NCBI RefSeq assembly: GCF_903819335.1
Contig: NZ_CAIJDE010000023.1
Location: 1 to 64,000 of the forward strand
Origin: Flavobacterium panici
GTDB lineage: Bacteria > Bacteroidota > Bacteroidia > Flavobacteriales > Flavobacteriaceae
Direction of reading: 5' to 3'
Length of the DNA: 64,000 nt
Shown here piece by piece: positions 17,150-27,371 of the stretch; position 1 is the first letter of the stretch, and every line of letters starts with the position of its first letter. The position numbers and the translations under genes are program-made. The notes beneath the pieces were generated by a model. It saw only the letters and a list, made by a program, of their open reading frames with translations, had not been told where the DNA came from and searched no databases.

Positions 17150-20100
17150 ATGAAATTAACAAAATTACTTATTTTTTGTGTTTCGTCTTTATTATTCTCG
17201 GTTATAGCTGTGGCTCAGGATGTCACAGTAAATGGAATGATAAACGATGAAAGTGGAATGCCGGTTCCGGGCGCAACAGTTGTCCTAAAAGGTACAACAA
17301 AGTCGACCGCATCAGATTTTGATGGGAAATTCCAAATACAAGTACCTTCAAACGGAGTTTTGACAGTTACTTTTATAGGATACACTACAGTAACTGAAGC
17401 TGTAAACGGAAGAACAAAAATTACAATTCAATTAAAACCAGAATCACAAACATTAAATGAGGTTGTGGTAGTTGGTTACGGTACTCAAAAGAAAGCAGTA
17501 GTTACAGGTGCAATTTCAAGTGTAAAAGCTGCAGATTTAGAGAAAGTACCAAATGGTAGAGTTGAACAGGCTTTACAAGGTCGTGTTGCGGGTGTAACAA
17601 TCGCTTCCAGTTCAGGTCAGCCGGGTTCAGGATCTACAATCCGTGTACGTGGTATTACAACGTTTGGAGACGGTGGAAATAACCCACTTTGGGTTGTTGA
17701 CGGTAACGTTGTTGATGCTGGTGGAATTGGTTACCTAAATCAATCAGACATCGAGTCTATCGAGGTGCTTAAAGATGCTGCTTCTGCTGCAATCTATGGT
17801 ACACGTGCTGCAACAGGGGTTATTTTAGTTACTACTAAAAAAGGTAAGGCAGGTAAAATTACAGTAAACTATAATGGTTTTGCTGGTGTATCTTCTCCAG
17901 CAAAAAAATTAGATTTATTGAATGCTACAGAGTATGCTACAATAATGAACGAAAAATCAGTTGCTGATGGCGGAGGGATTCTTTACTCTAATCCAGCTGC
18001 ATTTGGAAAAGGAACAAACTGGCAAGATGCTATTTTTAATGACAGTGCTTTCAGATACACACACGAATTAAGTATTAGTGGTGGTGGAGAATTTTCTACT
18101 TTCTATGCTTCATTTGGTATTCAGGATCAAGAAGGTATTGTTGCTACAGAAATTTCTAATTATACTAAAAAGAATTTCCGTTTAAACTCTACTCACAAGA
18201 TTTCTAAATATTTCACATTTGGACAAACTTTTGGATATACAAGACAAAAGACTGTTGGAATTGGAAATACAAACAGTGAGTTTGGGGGGCCTTTAAGCTC
18301 TGCTATCAACTTAGATCCATTAACTCCACTTGTAGTTACTGATCCAACTGTTGCAAATTCAGCTCCATATTCTACAAACCCTGTAGTTCGTGATGCTAAC
18401 GGAAATCCTTATGGAATTTCAAGTGTAGTTGGTCAGGAGATGACAAACCCACTTGGATACATCCAAACAAGATTAGGAAGATATGGATGGTCTGATGATT
18501 TCGTTGGAAATGCTTATTTAGAAGCTGCTATTACTCCACATTTAAAAATTAGATCTACACTTGGTGGTAAACTTTCTTATTGGGGAGACCAAGGATTTAC
18601 TCCTGTATACTTCTTAAGTTCAAACGTGAATGTTCTTAAAAACAGTTATTATCAAAATAACAATAAATCATTCAACTGGAATATTGAAAACGTTCTTACT
18701 TACTCTAACAAATTTGGAGATCATAACTTAAGCGTTTTAGCTGGACAAGGATCTTATGTTGATAATATTGGTGGATACGTTGGAGCTACAATGTTTGGTT
18801 TACCTGTTACAAGCTATAAAGATGCATCTTTCAAATTTGATATCCCACAAGCTGACAGAAACAGTGCTACAGATGATTTTATTCAACACAAGGTAACCTC
18901 TTTATTTGGTCGTATAAACTACGATTATATGGAGAAATATCTTTTAACCGGAGTTATTCGTCGTGATGGATCTACTCGTTTTGGAGAAAATCATAAATTT
19001 GGAGTTTTCCCATCATTCTCTTTAGGATGGGTTGTTTCAAAAGAAGGTTTCTGGAAAGAAAATAATGCTGTAAATTCATTAAAACTTAGAGGAGGTTACG
19101 GAATTGTAGGTAATGACCAGGTTGCTGACTTTAGATATATTTCATTAGTATCTGGAGGTTATAACTATTCTTTTGGAAATGCTGGTTCAATCACAACAGG
19201 TTATGCTAACGTAACTCTTGATAACCCTGATTTGAAATGGGAAGAGACTTCTCAGGCAAGTATTGGTCTTGATGCAAGAATATTTAATGATTTCACAGTA
19301 ACATTAGATTTCTACAAAAAGAAAACAACAGGTATCTTAAGACCAGTTGTAATTCCTGGATATGTTGGAGTTGCTGAGCAGCCATGGGCTAACGTTGCTG
19401 ATATGAACAACAGCGGTATTGAATTTGAATTAGGTTGGAAGAAAAAACTTGGTGATTTTAATTTAGGTGTTAACGGAAACGTGGCTTACTTGAAAAATGA
19501 AATTACTTACGTAGGAAAAGATAATGACTTTATTATTGGAGATGCTTCTTTCCAATCTATGGGACCTGTTACAAGAACTCAAGTTGGTCATTCATACAAT
19601 GAATTCTATGGATACAAAACTGCAGGTATTTTCCAAAACCAAGCAGAGATTAACGCTTATAAAAATGGTGCGGGTGGTTTAATCCAGCCAAATGCAAAAC
19701 CAGGGGATTTCCGTTGGGTTGATAACAATGGTGACGGATCTATTTCTGATGCAGATAAACAATTCTTAGGAACAAGTATTCCTAAATACACTTTCGGTTT
19801 AACATTAAACTTAGATTACAAAGGATTTGATTTTATGACATTCGTTCAAGGTGCTGCTGGAAGCAAAATCTTCCAAGGATTACGCAGATTAGATATCTTG
19901 AATGCTAACTATCAAACAGAAGCATTAGGTCGTTGGACAGGAGAAGGAACTTCAAATGATTACCCAAGACTTGCTAATAATGATGGTAATGGTAACTTCA
20001 GCAAAATGTCTGATTTTTATTTAGAAAGCGGTGATTATGCTCGTTTGAAAATAGTTCAGGTAGGATATACTCTTCCAGTTGATCTTTCTTCTAAAATTGG

Positions 20101-20260
20101 GGCAGACAGAATTCGTTTCTACTTAACTGGTGAGAACTTATACACTATTACAAAATATACAGGATATGATCCAGAAATTGGAGGTCAGGTATTTGGTGTA
20201 GATAGAGGTGTTTATCCACAAGCAAGAACTTTTATGCTTGGAGCGAACGTACAATTTTAA
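17150..20260 (+). CDS. SusC/RagA-family TonB-linked outer membrane transporter
   Basis: TonB-dependent importer of oligosaccharides, 1036 aa, which works with the SusD lipoprotein encoded next. It has a signal peptide (ending AVAQ at about residue 23) and a carboxypeptidase-D-like beta-sandwich (about 24-105; GMPVPGATVVLKG). A TonB-box-like VVVVGYG stretch leads into the plug (about 115-225, ending LVTTKKGK), and a 22-strand barrel closes with a C-terminal Phe (GANVQF). First gene of the PUL; 10 bases separate it from SusD. Substrate is inferred from the downstream enzymes as beta-glucan oligosaccharides. Confidence 0.93.
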   Translation: MKLTKLLIFCVSSLLFSVIAVAQDVTVNGMINDESGMPVPGATVVLKGTTKSTASDFDGKFQIQVPSNGVLTVTFIGYTTVTEAVNGRTKITIQLKPESQTLNEVVVVGYGTQKKAVVTGAISSVKAADLEKVPNGRVEQALQGRVAGVTIASSSGQPGSGSTIRVRGITTFGDGGNNPLWVVDGNVVDAGGIGYLNQSDIESIEVLKDAASAAIYGTRAATGVILVTTKKGKAGKITVNYNGFAGVSSPAKKLDLLNATEYATIMNEKSVADGGGILYSNPAAFGKGTNWQDAIFNDSAFRYTHELSISGGGEFSTFYASFGIQDQEGIVATEISNYTKKNFRLNSTHKISKYFTFGQTFGYTRQKTVGIGNTNSEFGGPLSSAINLDPLTPLVVTDPTVANSAPYSTNPVVRDANGNPYGISSVVGQEMTNPLGYIQTRLGRYGWSDDFVGNAYLEAAITPHLKIRSTLGGKLSYWGDQGFTPVYFLSSNVNVLKNSYYQNNNKSFNWNIENVLTYSNKFGDHNLSVLAGQGSYVDNIGGYVGATMFGLPVTSYKDASFKFDIPQADRNSATDDFIQHKVTSLFGRINYDYMEKYLLTGVIRRDGSTRFGENHKFGVFPSFSLGWVVSKEGFWKENNAVNSLKLRGGYGIVGNDQVADFRYISLVSGGYNYSFGNAGSITTGYANVTLDNPDLKWEETSQASIGLDARIFNDFTVTLDFYKKKTTGILRPVVIPGYVGVAEQPWANVADMNNSGIEFELGWKKKLGDFNLGVNGNVAYLKNEITYVGKDNDFIIGDASFQSMGPVTRTQVGHSYNEFYGYKTAGIFQNQAEINAYKNGAGGLIQPNAKPGDFRWVDNNGDGSISDADKQFLGTSIPKYTFGLTLNLDYKGFDFMTFVQGAAGSKIFQGLRRLDILNANYQTEALGRWTGEGTSNDYPRLANNDGNGNFSKMSDFYLESGDYARLKIVQVGYTLPVDLSSKIGADRIRFYLTGENLYTITKYTGYDPEIGGQVFGVDRGVYPQARTFMLGANVQF

Positions 20261-20270
20261 TAATTAAAGA

Positions 20271-21785
20271 ATGATGAAAAATAAATTTAAATATATATAC
20301 GCTGTTGTAGCTTTGGCAGCTTTAGCAGGATCTTGTTCAGAAGATTTCGTGAGCGTTGACCCAAAGGGATCTTTCCTATCAACTAGTTACTACAAAGACG
20401 AACAGCAAGCTACTGCTGCTCTTGTTGGGGTTTACGATCCATTAAGAAAAAATACTGGAGGTTTTGAAAACTTGGTTGCTATGCTAAATGCTGGTTCAGA
20501 TGATTTCTATGCTGGTGGTGGTGGAGCTTCAGATGGTCAGGGAATTCAAAATTTTTCAACTCACTCATTAACTTCATTAATTATTCCTGGAAGTTTCTGG
20601 AATGATCATTATCAAGGTGTTTACAGAGCAAACGTTTTGTTATCAAAAATGTCTGGAGTTAATATGTCAGATGCATTAAAAGTTAGATTCACAGGTGAAG
20701 CTAAAGCTTTAAGAGCATTATACTATTTCAATTTAGTTAGAATGTTTAAGAATATTCCATTAATCTTGGAACCACTTACAACATCAACTATGTTAAATGT
20801 TGAGCAATCAGCTCCAACTGCTGTTTATGCTCAAATCGAAAAAGATTTAGTGGAAGCTATTCCAGCTTTACCTACTAGTGTAGATGCTGCTACAGGATCA
20901 GGTCGTTTAACAAGAGGAGCTGCTCAGGCATTACTTGGAAAAGTTTATTTATATGATGGGAAAAATGCAGAAGCTGCTGCAATTCTTGCTCAGGTAAATG
21001 GTACACCAGGACAAGCTAACCAATATGGAAATAAATTACTTGCTAAGTTTAGTGATTTATGGGTTGTAGCTAACAAATTTAATTCAGAATCACTTCTTGA
21101 AGTATCTCATACTAGTGCTGGAAACTCTGATTGGGGATTCTGGGGGTCTGGAAGAGACGAAGGAAACTCATTAAACGTAATGGTTGGACCTAGAGGTTAT
21201 TCTAGACCAGCAAATTCTAATGCAGCAGACCTTCCTTCTGGATGGAGTTTTAGTGTTCCAACACAAAAACTATACGATGCAATGAAAACTGATCCTAGAT
21301 TTGACGCAACTATTTTTGACTTAAAAGCATTAAAAGCTGCTGGTAAAGCGGATTATATTCCAGGTTACCAAGACACAGGTTATTTCTTGAACAAATTTTT
21401 ACCAAGAAAAACTGACGTTCGTACGGGTGGTGGAGCTGCTGAGTTGAACTACAAACAAAACTCTTATGTTATCAGATTAGCAGATACTTATTTATTAGAA
21501 GCTGAAGCATTAGGTGCTACAGGTGCTAGAGCACAAGCTTTACTTGATGCAGTAAGAGCGAGAGTTGGCCTTGCTTCAATTCCGGTAACATTAGCTGCTA
21601 TCAAAAATGAAAGAAGAATGGAGCTTGCAGGTGAAGGACACAGATTCTTCGACTTAGTAAGATGGGGTGATGCTGCTACTGCTTTATCTGACAGAGGATT
21701 CAATGCTGGGACAGATGAAATTTTCCCAATTCCTTACGTAGAATTAACAGGGACTAAATTAAAACAAAACCCTAACTACGAATAA
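20271..21785 (+). CDS. SusD/RagB-family glycan-binding lipoprotein
   Basis: Surface lipoprotein forming the lid on the SusC transporter and capturing glycan, 504 aa. The lipobox is AGSC with Cys22. The following Ser-Glu-Asp resembles acidic surface-export signals of Bacteroidota lipoproteins. The family N-terminal segment (VDPKGSFLSTSYYKDEQQA), TPR-like helices and the C-terminal SusD motif (ERRMELAGEGHRFFDLVRWG) are visible. Immediately downstream of susC and in the same operon. Confidence 0.93.
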   Translation: MMKNKFKYIYAVVALAALAGSCSEDFVSVDPKGSFLSTSYYKDEQQATAALVGVYDPLRKNTGGFENLVAMLNAGSDDFYAGGGGASDGQGIQNFSTHSLTSLIIPGSFWNDHYQGVYRANVLLSKMSGVNMSDALKVRFTGEAKALRALYYFNLVRMFKNIPLILEPLTTSTMLNVEQSAPTAVYAQIEKDLVEAIPALPTSVDAATGSGRLTRGAAQALLGKVYLYDGKNAEAAAILAQVNGTPGQANQYGNKLLAKFSDLWVVANKFNSESLLEVSHTSAGNSDWGFWGSGRDEGNSLNVMVGPRGYSRPANSNAADLPSGWSFSVPTQKLYDAMKTDPRFDATIFDLKALKAAGKADYIPGYQDTGYFLNKFLPRKTDVRTGGGAAELNYKQNSYVIRLADTYLLEAEALGATGARAQALLDAVRARVGLASIPVTLAAIKNERRMELAGEGHRFFDLVRWGDAATALSDRGFNAGTDEIFPIPYVELTGTKLKQNPNYE

Positions 21786-21819
21786 CAAAAAAACTATCTA
21801 ACCAAAAACCAAAAAGAAA

Positions 21820-22695
21820 ATGAACCTAAGTATAATTTTAAAAAGAAGTGCTTACCTAATGCTTGCGATAGCATTAGGTTCGCTTACAGGCTGTGATGAT
21901 GATCCGGCTAATAACGGTTTAACAGCTACAAATGTTGATGCTGCTTTTACAATTGCTCCTGTTGCGGGAAAAGTAAATACTTATCTTTTAACTGCTCAGG
22001 AAAATGGAGTAATTTCATCAAAATGGGATATTGGATATGGACCTTATATGGGTAAAATGGAAGAAGAAGTTGTTTTACCAGATGCCGGTACTTATACTGT
22101 AACTCATACAGCTATTGCTGCTGGAGGTGCTACATCTAAAGTTTCTCATGATATTGTAGTTGCAGCTTCAGATCCTGCTAAACCTAATTTAGTTAGAGGA
22201 GGATTCTTTAATAACGCAGCTGATATAGCTCAATGGTCATCAGCAAAATTAAGCGCTACTGGTGCTGCATTTTGGTCATTTAATTCAGGAACTGCAACAA
22301 TTCATTCTCCAGGAGGATGGGCGCAAGAAGGAATTTATCAAGCAATTGATGTTGTAAAAGATAAAGAATATACAATTGATATGCTTGTTTCTTGTCCAAG
22401 TGGATCTGATGAAACATGGTTTGAAGTATATGCTGGAAAATCTGTACCTAAAGATGGTGTCGAATATAAAGACAACAAAGTAATGGGTCTGAGCACTTGG
22501 GATGGCTGCGCAAAAGGAGCTTTTACAGGAAGGCTTTCTTCAGTTGGCTGTGTTAAAAATGACGGAACAGCTTCTGTTTCAAATGTTGTAAAATTTGATA
22601 CTACAGGTAAAATCTATCTACTAATTCGTTCTGGTGGTAATACTTTCACAAAAGATGGAATTACTGTGAGCAGAATCGAAATGAGAGGAAAATAA
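21820..22695 (+). CDS. Probable surface glycan-binding lipoprotein (SusE/F-position)
   Basis: 291-aa lipoprotein with Cys25 (SLTGC) followed at once by three aspartates, a likely surface-export signal. A PKD/immunoglobulin-like domain lies at about 40-125 (PDAGTYTVTHTAIA). A C-terminal jelly-roll-like region lies at about 133-290 (NLVRGGFFNNAADIAQWSS, EYTIDMLVSC), reminiscent of carbohydrate-binding modules of the CBM4/9 type. No catalytic motif was recognised. Position right after SusC/SusD is where PULs encode surface glycan-binding proteins. Function by context; the fold assignment is tentative. Confidence 0.7.
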   Translation: MNLSIILKRSAYLMLAIALGSLTGCDDDPANNGLTATNVDAAFTIAPVAGKVNTYLLTAQENGVISSKWDIGYGPYMGKMEEEVVLPDAGTYTVTHTAIAAGGATSKVSHDIVVAASDPAKPNLVRGGFFNNAADIAQWSSAKLSATGAAFWSFNSGTATIHSPGGWAQEGIYQAIDVVKDKEYTIDMLVSCPSGSDETWFEVYAGKSVPKDGVEYKDNKVMGLSTWDGCAKGAFTGRLSSVGCVKNDGTASVSNVVKFDTTGKIYLLIRSGGNTFTKDGITVSRIEMRGK

Positions 22696-22724
22696 AAGTT
22701 TAAGTTAAGTTTAAGTTTGGTTGT

Positions 22725-22759
22725 AAATAGCCCATAATCATTATGAGTATGGGCTATTT
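22725..22759 (+). terminator. Hairpin between transport/binding genes and enzymes of the PUL
   Basis: 12-bp perfect stem (AAATAGCCCATA and complement), 11-base loop and five T residues. It should terminate part of the transcripts after the SusC/SusD/binding-protein block, lowering expression of the downstream enzymes. Confidence 0.75.
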
Positions 22760-22828
22760 TTAAATCCTAAGCAATCAGAGAACGAGTTTCTGAAAACTTC
22801 TTTTAGAATTAAAAAATCAAAGAAAAGA

Positions 22829-24283
22829 ATGAAAAAAAATACTTTAAAGTTTCTGTGCTTTTTGTTTACAGTCACCGCTCTTGCACAGCAGACAAAAGCA
22901 AAGAAAGAATTTACAACCAACGGGAAAAAGATAACGGTTTACACTACTGCCGAAAATTCAAAACTGAGATTAACATCAACAGATAATTTGACTTTTTCAG
23001 CATCAAAACAGCCTCTTGAAACGGAGATCTCTGTTTTTGTAGAACCGTCTAAAAAGTTTCAAACATTTATGGGAATTGGAGGTGCCATTACTGACGCAAG
23101 TGCCGAAATTTTTGCTAAACTTTCAAAAGAGAAACAAACAGAATTCTTAAATGCCTATTACGATAAACAAAAAGGAATTGGCTATTCTTTGCTAAGAACC
23201 ACGATCCAAAGTTCTGATTTTAGCAGTGGAAGCTACTCTTATATCACAGAAGGAGATAAAGATTTAAAAACGTTTACTATTGAACACGATAGACAATTTC
23301 GTATTCCGTTAATCAAACAGGCAATCCAGACTGCAGGAGGAAAATTATTGACTTATGTTGCCCCTTGGTCTCCAAATGCTTTCATGAAAAGCAACGGAAA
23401 CGTGCTAAAAGGAGGAACATTATTACCAGAATATTATCAAACCTGGGCAAACTTTTATGTCAAGTTTATAAAAGAATATGAAAAAGAAGGAATTCCAATT
23501 TGGGGAACTTCAACTCAAAATGAGCCAATGGCTGTTCAAACTTGGGAATCTTGTATTTACACAGCAGAAGCTGAAAGAGATTTCATTAAAAACTTTCTAG
23601 GGCCAACTTTGAAAAAAGAAAAACTTGGAGATAAAAAAATCATCGTTTGGGATCACAATCGTGACCTAATGAATTACAGAGCAAACGTAATTTACTCTGA
23701 CCCTGAAGCCGCAAAATATGTTTGGGGAATGGGTTTTCACTGGTATGAAAACTGGTCAGGAGGAGACTCAATGTTTGACAATGTTGCAAAAGTAAATGAA
23801 GCATATCCAGATAAAAAACTATTGTTTACAGAAGGATGTGTAGAAAAATTCGATGCTGCAAAATATCAGTTTTGGGGTAATGGAGAACGTTACGGAATTT
23901 CTATGATTAACGATTTCAATAACGGAACCGTTGGATGGACAGACTGGAACATTCTTTTAGATCAAAACGGAGGGCCTAATCATGTTGGAAATTTCTGTTT
24001 TGCACCAATTCATGCAGACACAACAACGGGTGAGTTAATTTACACTCCTTCTTATTATTACATAGGGCATTTTTCAAAATTCATTCGACTAAATGCAAAA
24101 AGAGTTAGTTCTGCAGTTAGCAGAAGCGGTTTGTTAAGTACATCATTTTTAAATACAGATGGTACAATGGCAACAATTGTAATGAACAAAACAGATAAAG
24201 AAATTACATATAATTTGATAATAGCAGCAGAAAAATCAGTAGTTAAAATTCCTGCCCACGCTATACAAACGCTTGTTTATTAA
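22829..24283 (+). CDS. GH30 glycoside hydrolase, copy A (secreted)
   Basis: Retaining glycosidase of family GH30 (glucosylceramidase/endo-beta-1,6-glucanase group), 484 aa. The signal peptide is of type I (ending ALAQ), unlike the lipoprotein copies. Acid/base is Glu232 in TQNEP and the nucleophile is Glu335 in FTEGC. Family signatures GIGGAITDASAE and GFHWYE are present. Closely related to copy B next door, but the substrate loop reads PWSPNAF where copies B and D have a second proline (PWSPP). A beta-1,6-glucanase role is inferred from GH30 enzymes in known beta-1,6-glucan PULs. No CTD sorting domain is visible. Confidence 0.88.
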   Translation: MKKNTLKFLCFLFTVTALAQQTKAKKEFTTNGKKITVYTTAENSKLRLTSTDNLTFSASKQPLETEISVFVEPSKKFQTFMGIGGAITDASAEIFAKLSKEKQTEFLNAYYDKQKGIGYSLLRTTIQSSDFSSGSYSYITEGDKDLKTFTIEHDRQFRIPLIKQAIQTAGGKLLTYVAPWSPNAFMKSNGNVLKGGTLLPEYYQTWANFYVKFIKEYEKEGIPIWGTSTQNEPMAVQTWESCIYTAEAERDFIKNFLGPTLKKEKLGDKKIIVWDHNRDLMNYRANVIYSDPEAAKYVWGMGFHWYENWSGGDSMFDNVAKVNEAYPDKKLLFTEGCVEKFDAAKYQFWGNGERYGISMINDFNNGTVGWTDWNILLDQNGGPNHVGNFCFAPIHADTTTGELIYTPSYYYIGHFSKFIRLNAKRVSSAVSRSGLLSTSFLNTDGTMATIVMNKTDKEITYNLIIAAEKSVVKIPAHAIQTLVY

Positions 24284-24303
24284 TATTTTTTGAGTTAACA
24301 GAA

Positions 24304-24336
24304 GAGGGCTGATTTGAATCATCCAACTCAGCCCTC
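24304..24336 (+). terminator. Hairpin between GH30 copies A and B
   Basis: 9-bp GC-containing stem (GAGGGCTGA and complement) with a 15-base loop, followed by AATTTTTAA. Probable partial terminator inside the PUL. Confidence 0.65.
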
Positions 24337-24374
24337 AATTTTTAACTAGAAATAAAATGTTTTTTGAAGTAACA

Positions 24375-25844
24375 ATGAAAACCATCAATAGAATCTTATT
24401 AGTTTTAATAATAATTTTGCAAGTAAGTTGTTCAACATCAAAAACTGCAAACGGATCAGCTGTTTCTGCATCCAAAACAAATAAAAAAATTACGGTTTAC
24501 ACTACAGCCGAAAACACCAATTTGAGATTATCATTATCAGATAATTTAATTTCAAAATCTACTGCACAACAAACAAAATCAACGGTTTCTATTTCTTTAG
24601 ATGCCGATAAAACAGATCAGACTTTCCTAGGAATTGGCGGCGCAATTACAGACGCAAGTGCTGAAGTCTATGCAAAGCTATCTCCAAAAAAACAACAAGA
24701 ATTCCTAACCGCTTATTACGATAAAAATAAAGGAATAGGATATACTTTAGCCAGAACAAATATTCATAGCTGCGATTTTAGCAGTGACAGTTATACATAT
24801 GTTGCAGAGGGTGATAAAGATTTAAAAACCTTCAACATTGATCACGATCGAAAATATAGAATTCCATTAATAAAAAGTGCAATCGAAACTGCCGGCGGGA
24901 AATTAACGTTATTAGTTAGTCCATGGAGTCCCCCAGCTTTCATGAAAGACAATAATGATATTTTGCACGGCGGCGTTTTGTTGCCAGAGTTTGCACAATC
25001 ATGGGCAAATTATTATGTTAAATTTATAAGAGCTTACGAAAAAGAAGGAATTCCTGTTTGGGGGTTAACCATTCAAAATGAGCCAATGGCAAAACAAAGA
25101 TGGGAATCTTGCATCTACACTCCAGAAGCCGAAAGAGATTTCCTGAAAAACTTTCTGGGACCAACTTTAGAGAAAGAAGGATTAAATTCTAAAAACGTAA
25201 TAATCTGGGATCACAATCGCGGAGATATGTTAACCAAAAGAGCCAATCTTGTTTTTTCAGATCCTGAAGTTTCAAAATATGCATGGGGAATTGGGTTTCA
25301 TTGGTACGAAACATGGAACGGCGGTACACCTAAATTTGAATCAGTAGGGGAAGTACACGAAGCTTTTCCAAATAAAAATTTACTTTTTACAGAAGGTTGT
25401 ATCGAAAAATTTGATGCTTCAAGATTTCAGTTTTGGGGAAATGCAGAACGATACGGACTTAATATGATCAACGATTTTAATAACGGAACCGTTGGATGGA
25501 CAGACTGGAATATTCTTCTGGATCAAAACGGAGGTCCAAATCATGTTGGGAATTTCTGTTTTTCACCAATTCATGCTGATACTGCAAAAGATGAATTAAT
25601 CTACACGCCGATGTATTATTACATAGGGCATCTTTCAAAATTTATTCGCCCAAATGCGAAAAGAATAATACAGACAATAAGCGATAAAAAATTAATAAGC
25701 ACCTCTTTTAAAAATTCTGATGATAAAATAGTAACCATTGTCATGAATCAATCAGATAATGAGATTATTTATACCCTAATAAACCACAATTCACAAAATA
25801 CTATAACTATCCCGGCACACGCAATACAAACTATTGTATACTAA
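24375..25844 (+). CDS. GH30 glycoside hydrolase, copy B (lipoprotein)
   Basis: GH30 enzyme of 489 aa. The lipobox VSC is about 18 residues from the start (LQVSCSTS). Acid/base is Glu236 (IQNEP) and the nucleophile Glu340 (FTEGC). Highly similar to copy A across the whole catalytic domain, indicating a tandem duplication, but with the usual SPWSPPAF loop. The ATG at 24375 gives a standard signal peptide; an ATG six codons earlier (24357) is also possible. A membrane-anchored, probably surface or periplasmic, beta-glucanase/beta-glucosidase is inferred. Confidence 0.88.
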   Translation: MKTINRILLVLIIILQVSCSTSKTANGSAVSASKTNKKITVYTTAENTNLRLSLSDNLISKSTAQQTKSTVSISLDADKTDQTFLGIGGAITDASAEVYAKLSPKKQQEFLTAYYDKNKGIGYTLARTNIHSCDFSSDSYTYVAEGDKDLKTFNIDHDRKYRIPLIKSAIETAGGKLTLLVSPWSPPAFMKDNNDILHGGVLLPEFAQSWANYYVKFIRAYEKEGIPVWGLTIQNEPMAKQRWESCIYTPEAERDFLKNFLGPTLEKEGLNSKNVIIWDHNRGDMLTKRANLVFSDPEVSKYAWGIGFHWYETWNGGTPKFESVGEVHEAFPNKNLLFTEGCIEKFDASRFQFWGNAERYGLNMINDFNNGTVGWTDWNILLDQNGGPNHVGNFCFSPIHADTAKDELIYTPMYYYIGHLSKFIRPNAKRIIQTISDKKLISTSFKNSDDKIVTIVMNQSDNEIIYTLINHNSQNTITIPAHAIQTIVY

Positions 25845-25869
25845 GTGCTGCACTAAAAAACGATCAAAA

Positions 25870-27342
25870 ATGAAACTAAATTTTAAAAACACTATAAAAA
25901 TACTGTTCTTCTCAATGGCAGTATTTTCTCAGGTAAAATGTTCTACATCAAATGATGCAGTTGATCCTGTAGTAAATCCACCTGTTGTAAACCCGCCAGT
26001 TGTGGTAACAAACGATGTTGATTTCTGGTTAACAAAAGGAGACCAAAGCGTATTATTAGCAAAACAAAGCGGAACATTAGGATTTGGTACAATACCAAAT
26101 TCATATACCAATATTGAAGTTAATGCGGCACAAAAATATCAAACTGTTGATGGTTTTGGATACACATTAACCGGCGGAAGTGCTGAAGTAATCAATCAAT
26201 TAACAGCAGCAAAAAAGAGCGCACTTTTACAAGAATTATTTGGTACTGGAGCTAATTCAATTGGAATTAGTTATTTAAGAATCAGTATTGGAGCATCTGA
26301 CTTAAATGCAACACCATTTACGTATGATGATCTTGCAGCAGGTGAAACGGATTTAACTTTAGCAAAATTTAGTTTAGAAAAAGACAAAGCAGGAGTAATT
26401 GCACTTTTAAAAGAAATCTTAGCAATTAACCCAAAGATTTTAATTTTAGGATCACCTTGGTCAGCACCGCTTTGGATGAAAGATAAAGACAGCTTTATTG
26501 GAGGAAAATTGCAAACACAATATTATGATGTTTACGCTAAATACTTTGTAAAATACATTCAGCAAATGAAAGCAGAAGGAATTACAATTGATGCAATAAC
26601 ACCGCAAAACGAACCTTTACATGACGGAAATAACCCAAGTATGTATATGTCTGCAGCAGAGCAGGCGAATTTTATTAAAAACAATTTAGGGCCGGCTTTT
26701 AAAGCAGCAAATCTTAGTGTGAAAATTATTGCTTACGATCATAACTGTGATAACCCAAATTATCCAAAAGCAATTTTGGCTGATGCCGATGCCTTTCCAT
26801 TTGTAGACGGATCAGCATTCCATTTATATGCCGGAGATATCAGTGCATTAAGTAATGTTTACAACTCTTATCCAACAAAAAATGTGTATTTCACAGAACA
26901 ATGGACATCTTCAGCAGGAGATTTTGCAGGAGATTTAAAATGGCACGTTCGAAATGTAGTTATTGGCTCTATGAGAAATTACAGTAAAAACGCATTAGAA
27001 TGGAATTTAGCCAATGATGGGGCTTTCCAACCTCATACAAACGGCGGCTGCTCCATGTGTAAAGGTGCGTTGACAGTAACTTCATCAGAAAGTTTTCAAC
27101 GTAACGTTGCTTATTACATTATTGCACATGCATCTAAATTTGTTCCTTCAGGATCTATTAGAATTGCTAGTAACTCAAGCGGAAGTTTACAAAACGTTGC
27201 CTTTATAACGCCATCTGGATCAAAAGTTTTAGTGGTAGTAAATGATTCATCAGTAAGTGAAATTTTCAATGTTAAATTCAATGATAAATGGATCACAACT
27301 TCTCTTGAAGCAGGAGCTGTTGGAACTTACACTTGGAAATAA
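25870..27342 (+). CDS. GH30 glycoside hydrolase, copy C (lipoprotein)
   Basis: GH30 enzyme, 490 aa, only distantly similar to copies A/B but close to copy D at 31133. The lipobox is KCS (Cys about residue 19), followed by a Val/Pro-rich repeat linker (PVVNPPVVNPPVV) that holds the enzyme away from the membrane. Acid/base is Glu248 (TPQNEP) and the nucleophile Glu343 (FTEQW). Start is the ATG at 25870; the frame extends upstream to a TTG inside the end of copy B, which I reject because it lacks a signal peptide. A cysteine-rich GGCSMCKG segment near residue 394 is shared with copy D (GGCSTCKG). Confidence 0.87.
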   Translation: MKLNFKNTIKILFFSMAVFSQVKCSTSNDAVDPVVNPPVVNPPVVVTNDVDFWLTKGDQSVLLAKQSGTLGFGTIPNSYTNIEVNAAQKYQTVDGFGYTLTGGSAEVINQLTAAKKSALLQELFGTGANSIGISYLRISIGASDLNATPFTYDDLAAGETDLTLAKFSLEKDKAGVIALLKEILAINPKILILGSPWSAPLWMKDKDSFIGGKLQTQYYDVYAKYFVKYIQQMKAEGITIDAITPQNEPLHDGNNPSMYMSAAEQANFIKNNLGPAFKAANLSVKIIAYDHNCDNPNYPKAILADADAFPFVDGSAFHLYAGDISALSNVYNSYPTKNVYFTEQWTSSAGDFAGDLKWHVRNVVIGSMRNYSKNALEWNLANDGAFQPHTNGGCSMCKGALTVTSSESFQRNVAYYIIAHASKFVPSGSIRIASNSSGSLQNVAFITPSGSKVLVVVNDSSVSEIFNVKFNDKWITTSLEAGAVGTYTWK

Positions 27343-27371
27343 ATTAAAGGCAAAGTAAAATTGATTTTCAA

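Noticed and set aside
24357-24374. Six-codon longer start for GH30 copy B
   Set aside because: Possible, but the signal peptide is more typical from the ATG at 24375; left as alternative.
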